Shown: positions 33,540-41,592 of the stretch, piece after piece
Numbering within the stretch: the stretch's first letter is position 1
How the letters are laid out: every line of letters begins with the position of its first letter
DNA from: an uncultured Chloroflexota bacterium
GTDB lineage: Bacteria; Chloroflexota; Limnocylindria; Limnocylindrales; CSP1-4
Direction: 5' to 3'
DNA: 46,882 nucleotides
NCBI GenBank assembly: GCA_903822495.1
Contig: CAIJPD010000040.1
Coordinates: 1 to 46,882, forward strand
Notes under the pieces: model-generated
Databases searched by the model: none
Seen by the model: only the letters and a program-made list of their open reading frames with translations
What the model was told of the DNA's origin: nothing
Position numbers and translations under genes: made by a program

Positions 33540-33779
33540 ATGCAGACGATGCAAGCCGCCGAGACGACCAAGGTCATCTACGGCGTCAACGAGCTCGAGC
33601 TCGATCTGGCCGGCAAGACGGTCCGCGAGATCTGGAAGGTCCTCGAGCAGGTCTTCAACATCCCGCGCGACGCGGTCGTGACGGTCAACGGCTCCAGGGC
33701 CGACGACGACTCCGTCGTCCGCCCGGGCGACGAGATCGAGTTCCAGAAGGCAGCCGGCGTGAAGGGTCAGTCGATCTGA
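33540..33779 (+). CDS. Ubiquitin-like beta-grasp protein (PRTRC protein C-like)
   Basis: A 79-residue protein with the layout of a beta-grasp (ThiS/ubiquitin-type) fold: strand KVIYGVNELELDL, helix TVREIWKVLEQVF, strand DAVVTVNGSRADDDSVV, strand DEIEFQKAAG. The C-terminus reads AAGVKGQSI. PRTRC system protein C ends in a very similar AxGxKG as I recall it, so the KG here is the likely functional end and QSI an extra tail that a peptidase might remove. GGAGG lies six bases before the ATG at 33540. It is the first gene of a seven-gene operon with E2-, JAB- and E1-like proteins, which points to a protein modifier rather than a sulfur carrier. Confidence 0.8.
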   Translation: MQTMQAAETTKVIYGVNELELDLAGKTVREIWKVLEQVFNIPRDAVVTVNGSRADDDSVVRPGDEIEFQKAAGVKGQSI

Positions 33780-33893
33780 CACGTTGGCTTCGGCCAATTC
33801 CTCAGGGATCACCCGAACCCGGTGGCGCCATCCGGCGCGCCGGGCTCGGGCCCTTCGGGGCGGTCGACTGCCGGAAAGGAGCTCGAGAGCACC

Positions 33894-34667
33894 ATGCAAT
33901 CGCGCGCGTACCTGCGCATCGAAGGCGATCTGGTGAGCCTGGTCAGCGAGGTCGTCGACCGTGAGGTCGCTCTCCCGGACCTCTTGGCCGAGCTCACCAC
34001 AACTCAGGTTCAACTCAGCCCGCGGCTGCCCACCGGCTGCCGCTTCTGGGTCCGCGCCGGGACGACCGACCGAGCGGTCTTCGTCGCCGAGCAGGCCCCG
34101 ATGCGGCGCACGATCGAGTACCACGCCAGCCGACGCCACGACAGCGAGCCGACCTCGTATCGGATCGCCCTGCCGTACGTCGTCTTCGTCGTCTCGACCA
34201 CCGGCGAGCAGATCGAGGGCCTCGCGACCTACTTCCGAACGGCGCCGCTGCGCTCGCTCGACGACCAGCTGTCCTGCTCGACCCTGCCGAACACGAACGA
34301 CGATGGGATCGTGTGTCTCGGGTCCGTCAGGATCAGTGGTGCCACGGTCGGCGAACGCGTGGATGCGCTGATCGGCGCGTTCTGGGCGAGTCGCTTCAAC
34401 CAGGACCTGCGGCGCCATCCGCTGCCGTTCAGCGGTGGCTTCCGGTCCTGGGCGTCTCGCTCGCGGCGAGATCCGCTCGCCGCCCTGTCGCTGGAATACG
34501 ACCCCTATTGGCGGACCCTCCGCCAGGTCGTGGCCCGGATGGCCGGGCTCGCGCCGACCGACCTGCCGGTGGTCGCCCCGATCCCCGAGGAAGGATCCGA
34601 GACCGATGTTCGGACGCCGGAACCGCCCACGATGGAAGGAGATGACGCCGATGCGCTCGCTTCCTGA
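33894..34667 (+). CDS. E2-like conjugating protein (PRTRC protein B-like)
   Basis: A 257-residue protein. The C-terminal half has the core ALPYVVFVVSTTGEQIEGL, then CSTLPNTNDDGIVCLGS, closely like PRTRC protein B, where Cys in the VCLGS segment (C141 here) is the expected catalytic cysteine of the E2-like domain; C128 is the alternative. It would receive the ubiquitin-like protein from the E1 enzyme and pass it to a target. The ATG at 33894 has AAGGAG twelve bases upstream. A 17-base overlap with the next gene suggests translational coupling. No E3 ligase is evident. Confidence 0.75.
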   Translation: MQSRAYLRIEGDLVSLVSEVVDREVALPDLLAELTTTQVQLSPRLPTGCRFWVRAGTTDRAVFVAEQAPMRRTIEYHASRRHDSEPTSYRIALPYVVFVVSTTGEQIEGLATYFRTAPLRSLDDQLSCSTLPNTNDDGIVCLGSVRISGATVGERVDALIGAFWASRFNQDLRRHPLPFSGGFRSWASRSRRDPLAALSLEYDPYWRTLRQVVARMAGLAPTDLPVVAPIPEEGSETDVRTPEPPTMEGDDADALAS

Positions 34668-34914
34668 TGTCGTACGGCAGGTTCCGATGGCCCGACCGAC
34701 GGATCTCGGGAGCCTGTTGGCGCCGCATCTCCGGGTCACCAACCCCGCGAACCTGCTCGGCGGGCTCGAGACGGCGGCCCTGGCGATCGTCGCGGCGGTC
34801 CTGGTGGGATCCGGACGGCAGCTGCGCGAGGAGCTGATCCGCGACCGATCGCGGTTCCGCCAGCTCGAGCAGCTCATCCATCGCCTGCCGGTGGCCGAGC
34901 GGGGAGGGGAGTGA
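34651..34914 (+). CDS. Small protein with one hydrophobic helix in the Ub-like operon
   Basis: An 87-residue protein with a likely membrane helix (about 40-57: LETAALAIVAAVLVGSG) followed by a charged helix REELIRDRSRFRQLEQLIHRL. The ATG at 34651 has AAGGAG nine bases upstream, inside the preceding gene. It sits where PRTRC cassettes may carry other small proteins, but no similarity to protein F or E can be seen by eye. It could tether the conjugation machinery to the membrane; this is only a guess. Confidence 0.55.
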   Translation: MRSLPDVVRQVPMARPTDLGSLLAPHLRVTNPANLLGGLETAALAIVAAVLVGSGRQLREELIRDRSRFRQLEQLIHRLPVAERGGE

Positions 34915-34915
34915 C

Positions 34916-35752
34916 ATGTTCCCGATCCTCCCTGCCGGCTCCTCGGCGGTGACCAATACCGCGCTGCCGGCCTTCGTCGTGGCCCATGACGGGCTGTATC
35001 TGCGTAAGCAGAGCCTGCTCGGCTTGAGTCAGACGAAGGTCGACGGGGCGGAGCACCTGCCGGCCGAGACGGAATTCGTCGAGTACGCGCTGCCCAAGGT
35101 CCCCGCGGACCTGATGGCTCGCGTCGTCGGCTTCTTCCGCTCGGTCTACCGGTTGCACAAGACCGAGGCGCTCGTCCTCTTCACCTGGAGGGCCGAGGGC
35201 TTCGATCTCTTCGTGCCCGACCAGCAGGTCAGCCTGGCCTCGGTCAAGCACCGGCTCGACGAGTCGGCCCTACCGAGCGATCTCCGCGTTATCGGCTCGA
35301 TCCACTCCCACGGCCCCTTTGGTGCCGGGGCGAGTTCGATCGATGCCGCAGACGAGGCGGAGTTCGACGGGATCCATGTCGTCGTCGGCAACTTCGACCG
35401 ACGGCGGCAGTCCTATTCGGCGGCAATCGCCGTCGACGGTCAGCGGTTCGACGTTCGACCGAACGTCGTCCTCGAACGACCCCGACGGCTCATCGAGCCG
35501 CCGGACGACTGGCTGCGGCGGGTCAAGCTCCTGCCGCCGCCTCGACCGTCGAAGGCAACGGGCAAGCCCACCGGGTCGAAGGGCGCCACGGCGTCGGTCC
35601 CGAGCGTGGCCCGCAATCGAGCGGGCAACGTCGATCTTGACGTCGCACTCGCCCGGGCCGACCGGCTCGCTGGTCAGCTTGGCTACCACCTGTCGTACTG
35701 GCTCGTGCCGGTCTCCGGACCGAGTCGGACGGGCGGTGGCGTCGATGACTGA
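34916..35752 (+). CDS. JAB/MPN-domain (JAMM) peptidase (PRTRC protein A-like)
   Basis: A 278-residue protein with a JAMM zinc-peptidase domain. E84 in KTEALVLF, H130 and H132 in IHSHGPFG, S140 and D143 in SSIDAADE match the E, HxH, S, D ligands of the family. Proteases of this kind remove ubiquitin-like tails or release modifiers from targets. Its position next to a Ub-like protein with a three-residue C-terminal extension makes it the natural candidate for trimming it. A Pro-rich linker and a helical tail (about 185-278) follow the domain. It starts 2 bases after the preceding gene and overlaps the E1 gene by 8 bases. Confidence 0.8.
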   Translation: MFPILPAGSSAVTNTALPAFVVAHDGLYLRKQSLLGLSQTKVDGAEHLPAETEFVEYALPKVPADLMARVVGFFRSVYRLHKTEALVLFTWRAEGFDLFVPDQQVSLASVKHRLDESALPSDLRVIGSIHSHGPFGAGASSIDAADEAEFDGIHVVVGNFDRRRQSYSAAIAVDGQRFDVRPNVVLERPRRLIEPPDDWLRRVKLLPPPRPSKATGKPTGSKGATASVPSVARNRAGNVDLDVALARADRLAGQLGYHLSYWLVPVSGPSRTGGGVDD

Positions 35753-36446
35753 CCGGATCGTGCTCATCGGACTGGGCGGCATCGGGAGCCAGCTCCTGGC
35801 GCCGCTCGTCCGCTATCTCGCCCACCGGCCGGGGCCGCGACCGCTCCTCGTCCTCGTTGACGGTGACGCCTACGAGCCCGCGAATCGGTCACGCCAGGAC
35901 TTCCCCGACGGCGCCCTGGGCACGAACAAGGCCGAGGCCTTGGCCCAGGTCGTCCGGGGAAGCGGACTGGCGGTCCAGGCGATCGCCGAGTACGTGGGCC
36001 CGGACAACGTCGGGCTCATCGTCCGCGAGGGCGACGTCTGTCTCCTCGCGGTCGACAACCACCCGACCCGGGCAGTGGTCGACCGGCACGTCGCCGGTCT
36101 CAGCGATGTGACCCTGATCAATGGCGGCAACGACGAGACGGACGGCAACGTCCAGCTCGTCCGCCGCCGCAATGGGTCCAGTGTCGACGGCTCGCTCACC
36201 GAGATCCACCCGGAGATCGGTCGAGCGGCCGCCTTGGAGGTCATGCCGGGCACCGGCTGTGCGGCCCTCGCGGCCGAACGGCCCCAGCTCGTCGTGACGA
36301 ACCTGATGGTCGCCAGCGCGATGCTCAACTGCCTCTGGGCGGTCACCGAGCAAGGCAGCGTCCCCTACAGCGAGGTCTACCTCGACGTGGTCCACAACGC
36401 GGCACGCAGCCGCTCGTGGGTCCGCGTCCCGGCCGGCGCGCCGTAG
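35745..36446 (+). CDS. E1/ThiF-like adenylating enzyme (PRTRC ThiF-like)
   Basis: A 233-residue enzyme of the E1/ThiF/MoeB group. It has the ATP-binding GLGGIGS at 9-15, DGDAYEPANRSRQ at 39-51 with the D-x-D, N and R-Q features, K62, and VDNHPTR at 103-109. C172 in GTGCAAL is a candidate for thioester formation, since related PRTRC enzymes keep Cys in this region as I recall. The enzyme is short: it has the adenylation domain only, with no separate catalytic-cysteine or ubiquitin-fold domain as in eukaryotic E1 or the long BilD type. It would activate the ubiquitin-like protein C-terminus. Confidence 0.8.
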   Translation: MTDRIVLIGLGGIGSQLLAPLVRYLAHRPGPRPLLVLVDGDAYEPANRSRQDFPDGALGTNKAEALAQVVRGSGLAVQAIAEYVGPDNVGLIVREGDVCLLAVDNHPTRAVVDRHVAGLSDVTLINGGNDETDGNVQLVRRRNGSSVDGSLTEIHPEIGRAAALEVMPGTGCAALAAERPQLVVTNLMVASAMLNCLWAVTEQGSVPYSEVYLDVVHNAARSRSWVRVPAGAP

Positions 36447-36452
36447 GGGAGT

Positions 36453-37688
36453 GTGGATCAACAGGTGCACAAGCGGCCGGGGAGGCGCCATGCGGCGCTC
36501 CCCGGCCCAATCACCACATCGGCTCTGTTACAGGAATTGAAACAATTGTCACAAACGCGATCCGACAACCCATTCCGACCGGGCAGCGGGATCCTCCCGC
36601 CGCTCCTGGCTGGGCGCGAGCGCGAGACGGCCACCTTCGAGGCGCGGGTCGCCCGGACGCGCGCGGGTCAGCCGCAGCACTCGGCCCTCCTGGGCGAGTG
36701 GGCGATCGGCAAGACCACCCTGCTGATGCACTGGCGCCGACTGCGGCAACAGGCCGGCGACGCCGTCGTGCTGTCGATGGCCTACCCGCAGTCCGCAGAC
36801 GACTTTCTCGGCGGGCTGGTCGGGGCGATCGACGCCGAACTTGCAACCGGCTGGCCACACCACCTCGACGTGGAGCTGGGTCTCGACATTGGCGTCGCCA
36901 ACGCCCGGATCCGTCGTCCGTCACGCGATCCCGAGCGCGAGCTGCGCGCAGCGCTGCGTCGGCTGATCGAGCACCAGGCTCGCCAGGACCGGGCCGTGAT
37001 CGTGATGCTCGACGACGTTGATCTGCTCCCGATGATCGGAGACGTGCTCCTGCGCCTGCGGGCTAGCGCTCTCGAGCTCTACGCGGCCGACCTGCCGCTC
37101 GCCTTCGTCGTAGCGGCCTCGTCGGGCCTGTTCGATGCCGTCCGATCGGCCCACGAGCCGCTCGTGCGGTTCTTCGAGCCCCTCTCGCTCGGACCGCTCG
37201 ATCCCGGCGATGCAATTCGGGCGATCACCGAGCCGCTGGAGGAAACAGCGGTTCGGTTCGACGCCGAGGTCGTCGCGGAGATCGTGGACCTCGCCGGCGG
37301 CCGGCCCTACTACCTCCAGAAGCTCGGCTACTTCGCCTTCGATGCGGCGGTCAACGGGCGGGTCACGCCGGCCGAGTTCGCCGTCGCCTTCGAGCGGGCG
37401 TTCGCCTCGGTCAGCCAGGAGATCTTTGCCGCTCGGTGGGCGGGGATGTCTCCGATCGACCGCCAGGTCGTGGCCGCGGTCGCCCGAAACACGGAGCCAC
37501 GACCATCGGGCGACATTGAGGCCGAAGCCCAAAGGCTCGGTGTGCAGCCCGGCGCGGCCCGCCAGTCGCTTCGCCGCCTCACCGCGCGAGGCCACATCAC
37601 CCGGCTTGGGGACGGCCATCGCGGCCGCTACGCCGTGCAGGACCGGCTCTTTCGGCGCTACCTGGAGCTGCAGACGTGCGAGCCGTAG
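36453..37688 (+). CDS. AAA ATPase with C-terminal winged helix, Orc1/Cdc6-like
   Basis: A 411-residue AAA ATPase. Features are PLLAGREREt at about 50-60, Walker A GEWAIGKT at 81-88, Walker B VIVMLDDVD at 182-190 and a C-terminal winged helix (about 345-405; DIEAEAQRLGVQPGAARQSLRRLTARGHI). The pattern is that of Orc1/Cdc6-like or AAA_16/archaeal-type ATPases. The Walker A has WAI in place of the usual small residues. The GTG at 36453 lies 6 bases after the E1 stop, and its end overlaps the recombinase gene by 13 bases, so it is translationally tied to both. It could load or remodel DNA complexes, sense DNA, or be the target or adaptor of Ub-like modification. Confidence 0.7.
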   Translation: MDQQVHKRPGRRHAALPGPITTSALLQELKQLSQTRSDNPFRPGSGILPPLLAGRERETATFEARVARTRAGQPQHSALLGEWAIGKTTLLMHWRRLRQQAGDAVVLSMAYPQSADDFLGGLVGAIDAELATGWPHHLDVELGLDIGVANARIRRPSRDPERELRAALRRLIEHQARQDRAVIVMLDDVDLLPMIGDVLLRLRASALELYAADLPLAFVVAASSGLFDAVRSAHEPLVRFFEPLSLGPLDPGDAIRAITEPLEETAVRFDAEVVAEIVDLAGGRPYYLQKLGYFAFDAAVNGRVTPAEFAVAFERAFASVSQEIFAARWAGMSPIDRQVVAAVARNTEPRPSGDIEAEAQRLGVQPGAARQSLRRLTARGHITRLGDGHRGRYAVQDRLFRRYLELQTCEP

Positions 37689-38698
37689 CCATCTCGTCTT
37701 CGCCTGAGCTCGACGAGGTTCGCCTGCGGGACCTGATCGACGAGTACTTCGCGGCGCTCAAGGTCGCCGGTCGCAGCCCTCGGACGATTGATTGGTATCG
37801 CGACTTCCTGCTCGAGTTCGTCCGCTTCGCTGAGCGCGACGGGCAGCCAGCTACGGCGGGCGATCTCCAGGCTCCGGTTGTTCGCCGTTGGCTGCTCGCG
37901 CTCCAGTCGAGGCCCCGTCAGCTGGCGCCGAGCAGCCTCGCTGGGCGGGTACGCACTCTCAAGGCCTTCGGGACCTGGGTCGCGAGCGAGCTCGACCTAC
38001 CCTCGAACCCGCTCCGCGCAGTGCCGCTCCCGCGCGTCCCCGAGCAGCTTGTCCCGAGCCTGCGCGACCCCGAGATCCTGGCTCTGCTCCGCGGTGCTGA
38101 GGGTTCGCGCGATCCGGAGCGCGATCAAGCGATCGTGTTGCTCTTGCTGGACACAGGCGTTCGCGTCAGCGAAGCCGCCGGGCTTCGTGTCCGTGATCTG
38201 GACCTCGCCGAGGGTAGATGCCGCGTGCTCGGGAAGGGTGGCCGGGAGCGAGTCGTTCCCATTGGTCGACGAGCGCGCAAGGCGCTCCGGGCCTCGTTGA
38301 CCCATCGCCGCGGTATCCGGGCCGACGATCCGCTCTTCAGTGGGCCTGGCGGACAGCCACTGACTGCGAGAGGCCTGTATCAGCTCGTGCACCGCCTCGC
38401 TGTCCGCGCGGAACTGCAGACGCGCTGTTCTCCTCACGTCCTCCGCCACACGTTCGCCCGCGCCTTCCTGATGAACGGTGGCGACGTCTTCAGCCTCCAG
38501 CGGATACTCGGCCACAGTCCGTCATCGATCCAGGTCACGCGTAGGTACGTGACGCTGCTCGACGATGACCTTCGCGCCGTGCATCGACGGGCCTCACCTG
38601 CCGATCGACTGGCCGCGGTCATGGGTAGACCCTCGACGGTTGAGCGCTCGGGCAGCTACGATGTGCCGGAGCTAGGGAGCGTACATCCGCGTCCATAG
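37676..38698 (+). CDS. Tyrosine recombinase (XerC/D-like)
   Basis: A 340-residue tyrosine recombinase. An N-terminal core-binding (SAM-like) domain (about 12-100; SPRTIDWYRDFLLEFV) precedes the catalytic domain with the Arg in GVRVSEAAGLRVRDLD, Lys in GKGGRERVVPI, HVLRHTF, ILGH and the Tyr in TRRYVTL. It cuts and joins DNA at a specific site. It is translationally linked to the AAA ATPase gene by 13 bases. It is closely related to the recombinase at 42337-43290, with matching GGDVFSLQRILGH and ASPADRL segments. Confidence 0.85.
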   Translation: MRAVAISSSPELDEVRLRDLIDEYFAALKVAGRSPRTIDWYRDFLLEFVRFAERDGQPATAGDLQAPVVRRWLLALQSRPRQLAPSSLAGRVRTLKAFGTWVASELDLPSNPLRAVPLPRVPEQLVPSLRDPEILALLRGAEGSRDPERDQAIVLLLLDTGVRVSEAAGLRVRDLDLAEGRCRVLGKGGRERVVPIGRRARKALRASLTHRRGIRADDPLFSGPGGQPLTARGLYQLVHRLAVRAELQTRCSPHVLRHTFARAFLMNGGDVFSLQRILGHSPSSIQVTRRYVTLLDDDLRAVHRRASPADRLAAVMGRPSTVERSGSYDVPELGSVHPRP

Positions 38699-38708
38699 GG
38701 CATGTTGA

Positions 38709-38876
38709 CATCGAACCTACGTTCGATACGATTCCTGGCCAGGGACCGACGGCCATGCGCTGATCAAGCTGAACTACAAGCCTGTCACCGTCGGCTTCTC
38801 AGGCGAAGTGGGCGAGATCCTCGTCGCGAATCCCACGATCGCTCGGCGCCATCCTCAGTTCAAGTACTACATCTAA
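38709..38876 (+). pseudogene. Short gene remnant of unknown family
   Basis: A 55-codon open stretch with protein-like sequence (GHALIKLNYKPVTVGF, GEVGEILVANPTIARRH, QFKYYI) ends at the stop at 38874-38876. It lacks a clear start and is probably the tail of a lost gene. I do not recognise the family. An SOS-box-like site overlaps its beginning, at 38712-38725. Confidence 0.35.
38712..38725. promoter_or_regulatory. SOS-box-like palindrome
   Basis: CGAACCTACGTTCG has the CGAAC-N4-GTTCG form of the LexA (DinR-type) box known from Bacillus and actinobacteria. It lies 14 bases after the recombinase stop and about 170 bases before the TIGR02391-type gene. Whether this organism's LexA uses this box is not known. 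Confidence 0.5.
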
Positions 38877-38893
38877 CGAGCCCAGGAGTGCGA

Positions 38894-39715
38894 GTGGCAC
38901 GGCCCACGCTCTCGGACAACATATTGCGAGCGGTCGCCGAGGTATTGGGAGACACGGGGTCAGGCCTGACCGGCTCTGAAATCGCGCGGCTCATCGCGGC
39001 TAGCGGCCTGAATGACCCGGGTCCAATAACCAAGAGAGAACGGATCTACACAGCACTTGCCGAGCGTCAGCTGGCGGACGGCTCCCCGAACAACGTGCTG
39101 GCATTCGTGCTGCGGGCCATGGATCCCGTTCGCTATCGCGGCGAGCCAGGCGTGTTCGAGGTCCGACGCGTCGAGCTCAATGTGGCGCTGGCATTTGCCG
39201 GCCTGCGCCTGCGCGAGGACGGCCAACTGGAGCCTGTGCCAGCCGCAGCGACCCTTACCGAGGCGCAACAGCGGGCGAGCAAGCTCCGTGCCGAGTTGAT
39301 GCGACGGGGCGTGGCGGCGGACGTCCTCCGGTTCTGCGAGCCCGAGCTACTGGAAGGCAACTACTTCCACGCCGTCTTCGAGGCAACCAAGAGCGTTGCT
39401 CAGAAACTTCGGGACCGAACCGGCCTAACGGTCGATGGGTCGAGCCTCGTGGACGCGGCCATCGGTATAGATGGCGGCCGGACGCCGCTCCTGGCCTGGA
39501 ACACGCTCGTCACGAGCAACGATCGCAACGAGCACCAAGGCGTGGTTCTCATGATGAAGGGGACGTTCGCATACTTCAGGAATCTGCCCGCGCACATCCC
39601 GAAGGCATTCCGGGTAGTCACCGAGCAAGAGGCCCTCGAACTCCTGACAATCGCCTCGTTCCTGCATCGCCGTCTCGATGCAGCCGTCTCGACTAGTCCG
39701 ACGCGCCTTCCATAG
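38894..39715 (+). CDS. TIGR02391-family (Ymh-like) protein
   Basis: A 273-residue protein. The C-terminal half (about 140-265) has the TIGR02391 signature: LLEGNYFHAVFEATKSVAQKLRDRTGL, LVDAAIG, NEHQGVVLMMKGTFAYFRN and EALELLTIASFLHRRLD. The N-terminal half (about 1-130) is unlike that domain, with an early helix-turn-helix-like LTGSEIARLIAASGL. Family members often occur in mobile and phage-defence loci, but their activity is unproven. The GTG at 38894 has AGGAG five bases upstream. It is followed by a P-loop gene 6 bases later. Confidence 0.75.
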   Translation: MARPTLSDNILRAVAEVLGDTGSGLTGSEIARLIAASGLNDPGPITKRERIYTALAERQLADGSPNNVLAFVLRAMDPVRYRGEPGVFEVRRVELNVALAFAGLRLREDGQLEPVPAAATLTEAQQRASKLRAELMRRGVAADVLRFCEPELLEGNYFHAVFEATKSVAQKLRDRTGLTVDGSSLVDAAIGIDGGRTPLLAWNTLVTSNDRNEHQGVVLMMKGTFAYFRNLPAHIPKAFRVVTEQEALELLTIASFLHRRLDAAVSTSPTRLP

Positions 39716-39721
39716 CTTCGA

Positions 39722-40273
39722 ATGACACGAGCACGATGGGATCAGGTTCTCGTCCTCAGCGGCATTCCTGGGGCGGGCAAGACGTTCTATGCGCGCTGGC
39801 TTGAGCAGCGTGGCTATGGCCGAGTGAGTGTCGACGAGCTACTGGGTCGCCCTTCGGGTTCTTGGTCACAACTCGAGCGCGCCGTTCTCGCAGCGATCAA
39901 CGGCGACGACGCGGCCCTTCGAACTGAGGCAGCGACCAGTCCGGGCGTCGTTGTCGAGTGGGGCTTCCACACCAGCGATCTCGGCCGCCTGGCGTCGATG
40001 GTCGACCGAGGTTATGTCGCTTGGTATTTCGATGGCGCTCGAGCGGCCGCTCTTGAAGGATGGCGGAATGCGCATCCCGGGAAATCAGAGGAAGTCTGGC
40101 ATGAGCAGGTCCGGATGCTCAACGAGGCCTGGTCGCAGATCCTATCCGTATACGGAAAAAACGTGATCGATACCGTCAATGACTTGGGGGTCTACCTAGC
40201 TCCCGAGGAGATCGACAGACGGCTCGGGTTGGCACACGATCACGTCGACTCATCCTCGCTTCCAGACGCCTAG
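39722..40273 (+). CDS. P-loop kinase-like protein (AAA_33 type)
   Basis: A 183-residue P-loop protein with Walker A SGIPGAGKTFYA near residues 13-24, a short kinase-like core (VSVDELLG) and VVVEWGFHTSDL near 75-86. The domain resembles small AAA_33 or zeta-toxin-like kinases that phosphorylate a nucleotide or small molecule. It follows the TIGR02391-type gene by 6 bases, so the two may form a toxin-like or defence pair, but this is inference. Its 3' end overlaps the convergent gene by 24 bases. Confidence 0.65.
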   Translation: MTRARWDQVLVLSGIPGAGKTFYARWLEQRGYGRVSVDELLGRPSGSWSQLERAVLAAINGDDAALRTEAATSPGVVVEWGFHTSDLGRLASMVDRGYVAWYFDGARAAALEGWRNAHPGKSEEVWHEQVRMLNEAWSQILSVYGKNVIDTVNDLGVYLAPEEIDRRLGLAHDHVDSSSLPDA

Positions 40274-41461
40274 GATCGGTTGCAGGGCTAGCGGAAAGGT
40301 CGGGTCGGACTGAACGGGTCCGAGGACGATCCGCGTGCCGTCGCGTGAGAACGGCGTCATCAGCGTCAAGCTGTCGCCCGAACGAGCAACGGCATGGGTG
40401 ACGAGGGCCTCGGTTCTGTCCTCCCGATTCGCGGCCCGTTTGTGGGCTTGCGCGTCACCCTCCGGCAGCTGAACCGCCATCCAGACTTCGGTCGAGAGGA
40501 TCACCTCATCGGCGCTGTTGCGAGCCACCATCTCGGCGAGTTCGTCCATCACCAGATACTTAGCCTGCTGATCTTCGATGTCGAGGGCCGTGATCCCGAC
40601 CCGCATTCCACCGCGCAGGAGGATGGCGATGGTCTGGTGATGTCCGTCGATTGCGAGCATGCGCCGGCCGATCTCGTGGTGGCTTCGGCATCGTTCCTCG
40701 AACGAGGCGCCAGGGAAGGGCCTGGCGAATAGATCGCCATATCGGTCCCGAACCGTTTGGTCCGGATCGGCGAGCGCCGGCGCCGGCCCCCTTCCGACTG
40801 ACACGAGCTCGCCCGTCCCCAGATGAAGAAATGCCGTCCGGACTGCGGGGGCCGCAATCAGACCCTCTAGATTCCGCGCCCGCTCGTCCGGCGACGCCGC
40901 GGGTCCTGGCCCGTACCGAGTCTCCGCCTCGCCTAATAGCGCATCGAGGATCTTGTAGACGTGGGCGCAGGCTTCGAGCAGCTCTCGGTCGGGGAGCGTG
41001 GCTGCAACCCAGCTTCGCTCGACCTTCAGGACGCCGGTATCTCGCACCTCCTTGGGAATGTCGCGCTCCGCAAGGACTGCCGCGATGGCGTGAGGCGGCA
41101 AGAGCGGAGGGACGTCGAATTCGTCGTACGGAGCGGGTAGCCAGCTGGCGATCAACGACACGCGAGCCGTCGAGCGCAGCTCGAGATCGCCTTCCTTCTC
41201 GATCCGATTCCGCGCCTCCACGAGCCAGCGGAGTACGGCATCCGCGCGCATCCGGTCCTGCCAGGCGGAGTACCACAGGACGAAGCCATCGCGATGCTGG
41301 AGGTCCTTCTGCAGGACCCACGTGACCGACCGAAGCGCCTGGATGAGGCTGTTGATCCCGATGCTGAACTCGTCCGCATCGGAATACGCGTCGAGGGCAC
41401 GATGCCACAGCTGAAGCGCCTGATCGAGGCGACGCCGAGCAGGTAGCGCCTTCTCAGTCAC
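40250..41461 (-). CDS. Conserved hypothetical protein in the accessory segment
   Basis: A 403-residue soluble protein I do not recognise. The GTG at 41461 is chosen because GGAGGAGG lies five bases upstream; another GTG is two codons upstream. The first half is helical (LDQALQLWHRALDAYSDAD, RSVTWVLQKDL). The second half has strands ending ALDIEDQQAKYLVMDELAEMV and VILSTEVWMAV, with a HHEIGRRMLAIDGHHQTIAIL segment. It is encoded against its neighbours, with a 24-base overlap at its end. Confidence 0.5.
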   Translation of the reverse strand: MTEKALPARRRLDQALQLWHRALDAYSDADEFSIGINSLIQALRSVTWVLQKDLQHRDGFVLWYSAWQDRMRADAVLRWLVEARNRIEKEGDLELRSTARVSLIASWLPAPYDEFDVPPLLPPHAIAAVLAERDIPKEVRDTGVLKVERSWVAATLPDRELLEACAHVYKILDALLGEAETRYGPGPAASPDERARNLEGLIAAPAVRTAFLHLGTGELVSVGRGPAPALADPDQTVRDRYGDLFARPFPGASFEERCRSHHEIGRRMLAIDGHHQTIAILLRGGMRVGITALDIEDQQAKYLVMDELAEMVARNSADEVILSTEVWMAVQLPEGDAQAHKRAANREDRTEALVTHAVARSGDSLTLMTPFSRDGTRIVLGPVQSDPTFPLALQPILGVWKRG

Positions 41462-41592
41462 GTGCACCTCCTCCCGCCTTGGCGTGACCGACTTCCTTGG
41501 CACGGTCGACGACACCTCGACGAACACTCGTTCCACCATAAGCGCCCAGGCCGGAGCACGCTTCCTCGCCCGCCGGCGATACCCTCTATTCG

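Noticed and set aside
32870..33577. 235-codon minus-strand open frame in the leader of the Ub-like operon
   Set aside because: No family features, unusual composition and overlap with the ubiquitin-like gene start.
34584..34605. Partial match to the tRNA-Gln 3' end (CGAGGAAGGAT) as a second attachment site
   Set aside because: Only 11 bases match and they lie within the E2-like coding sequence, so chance is the better explanation.
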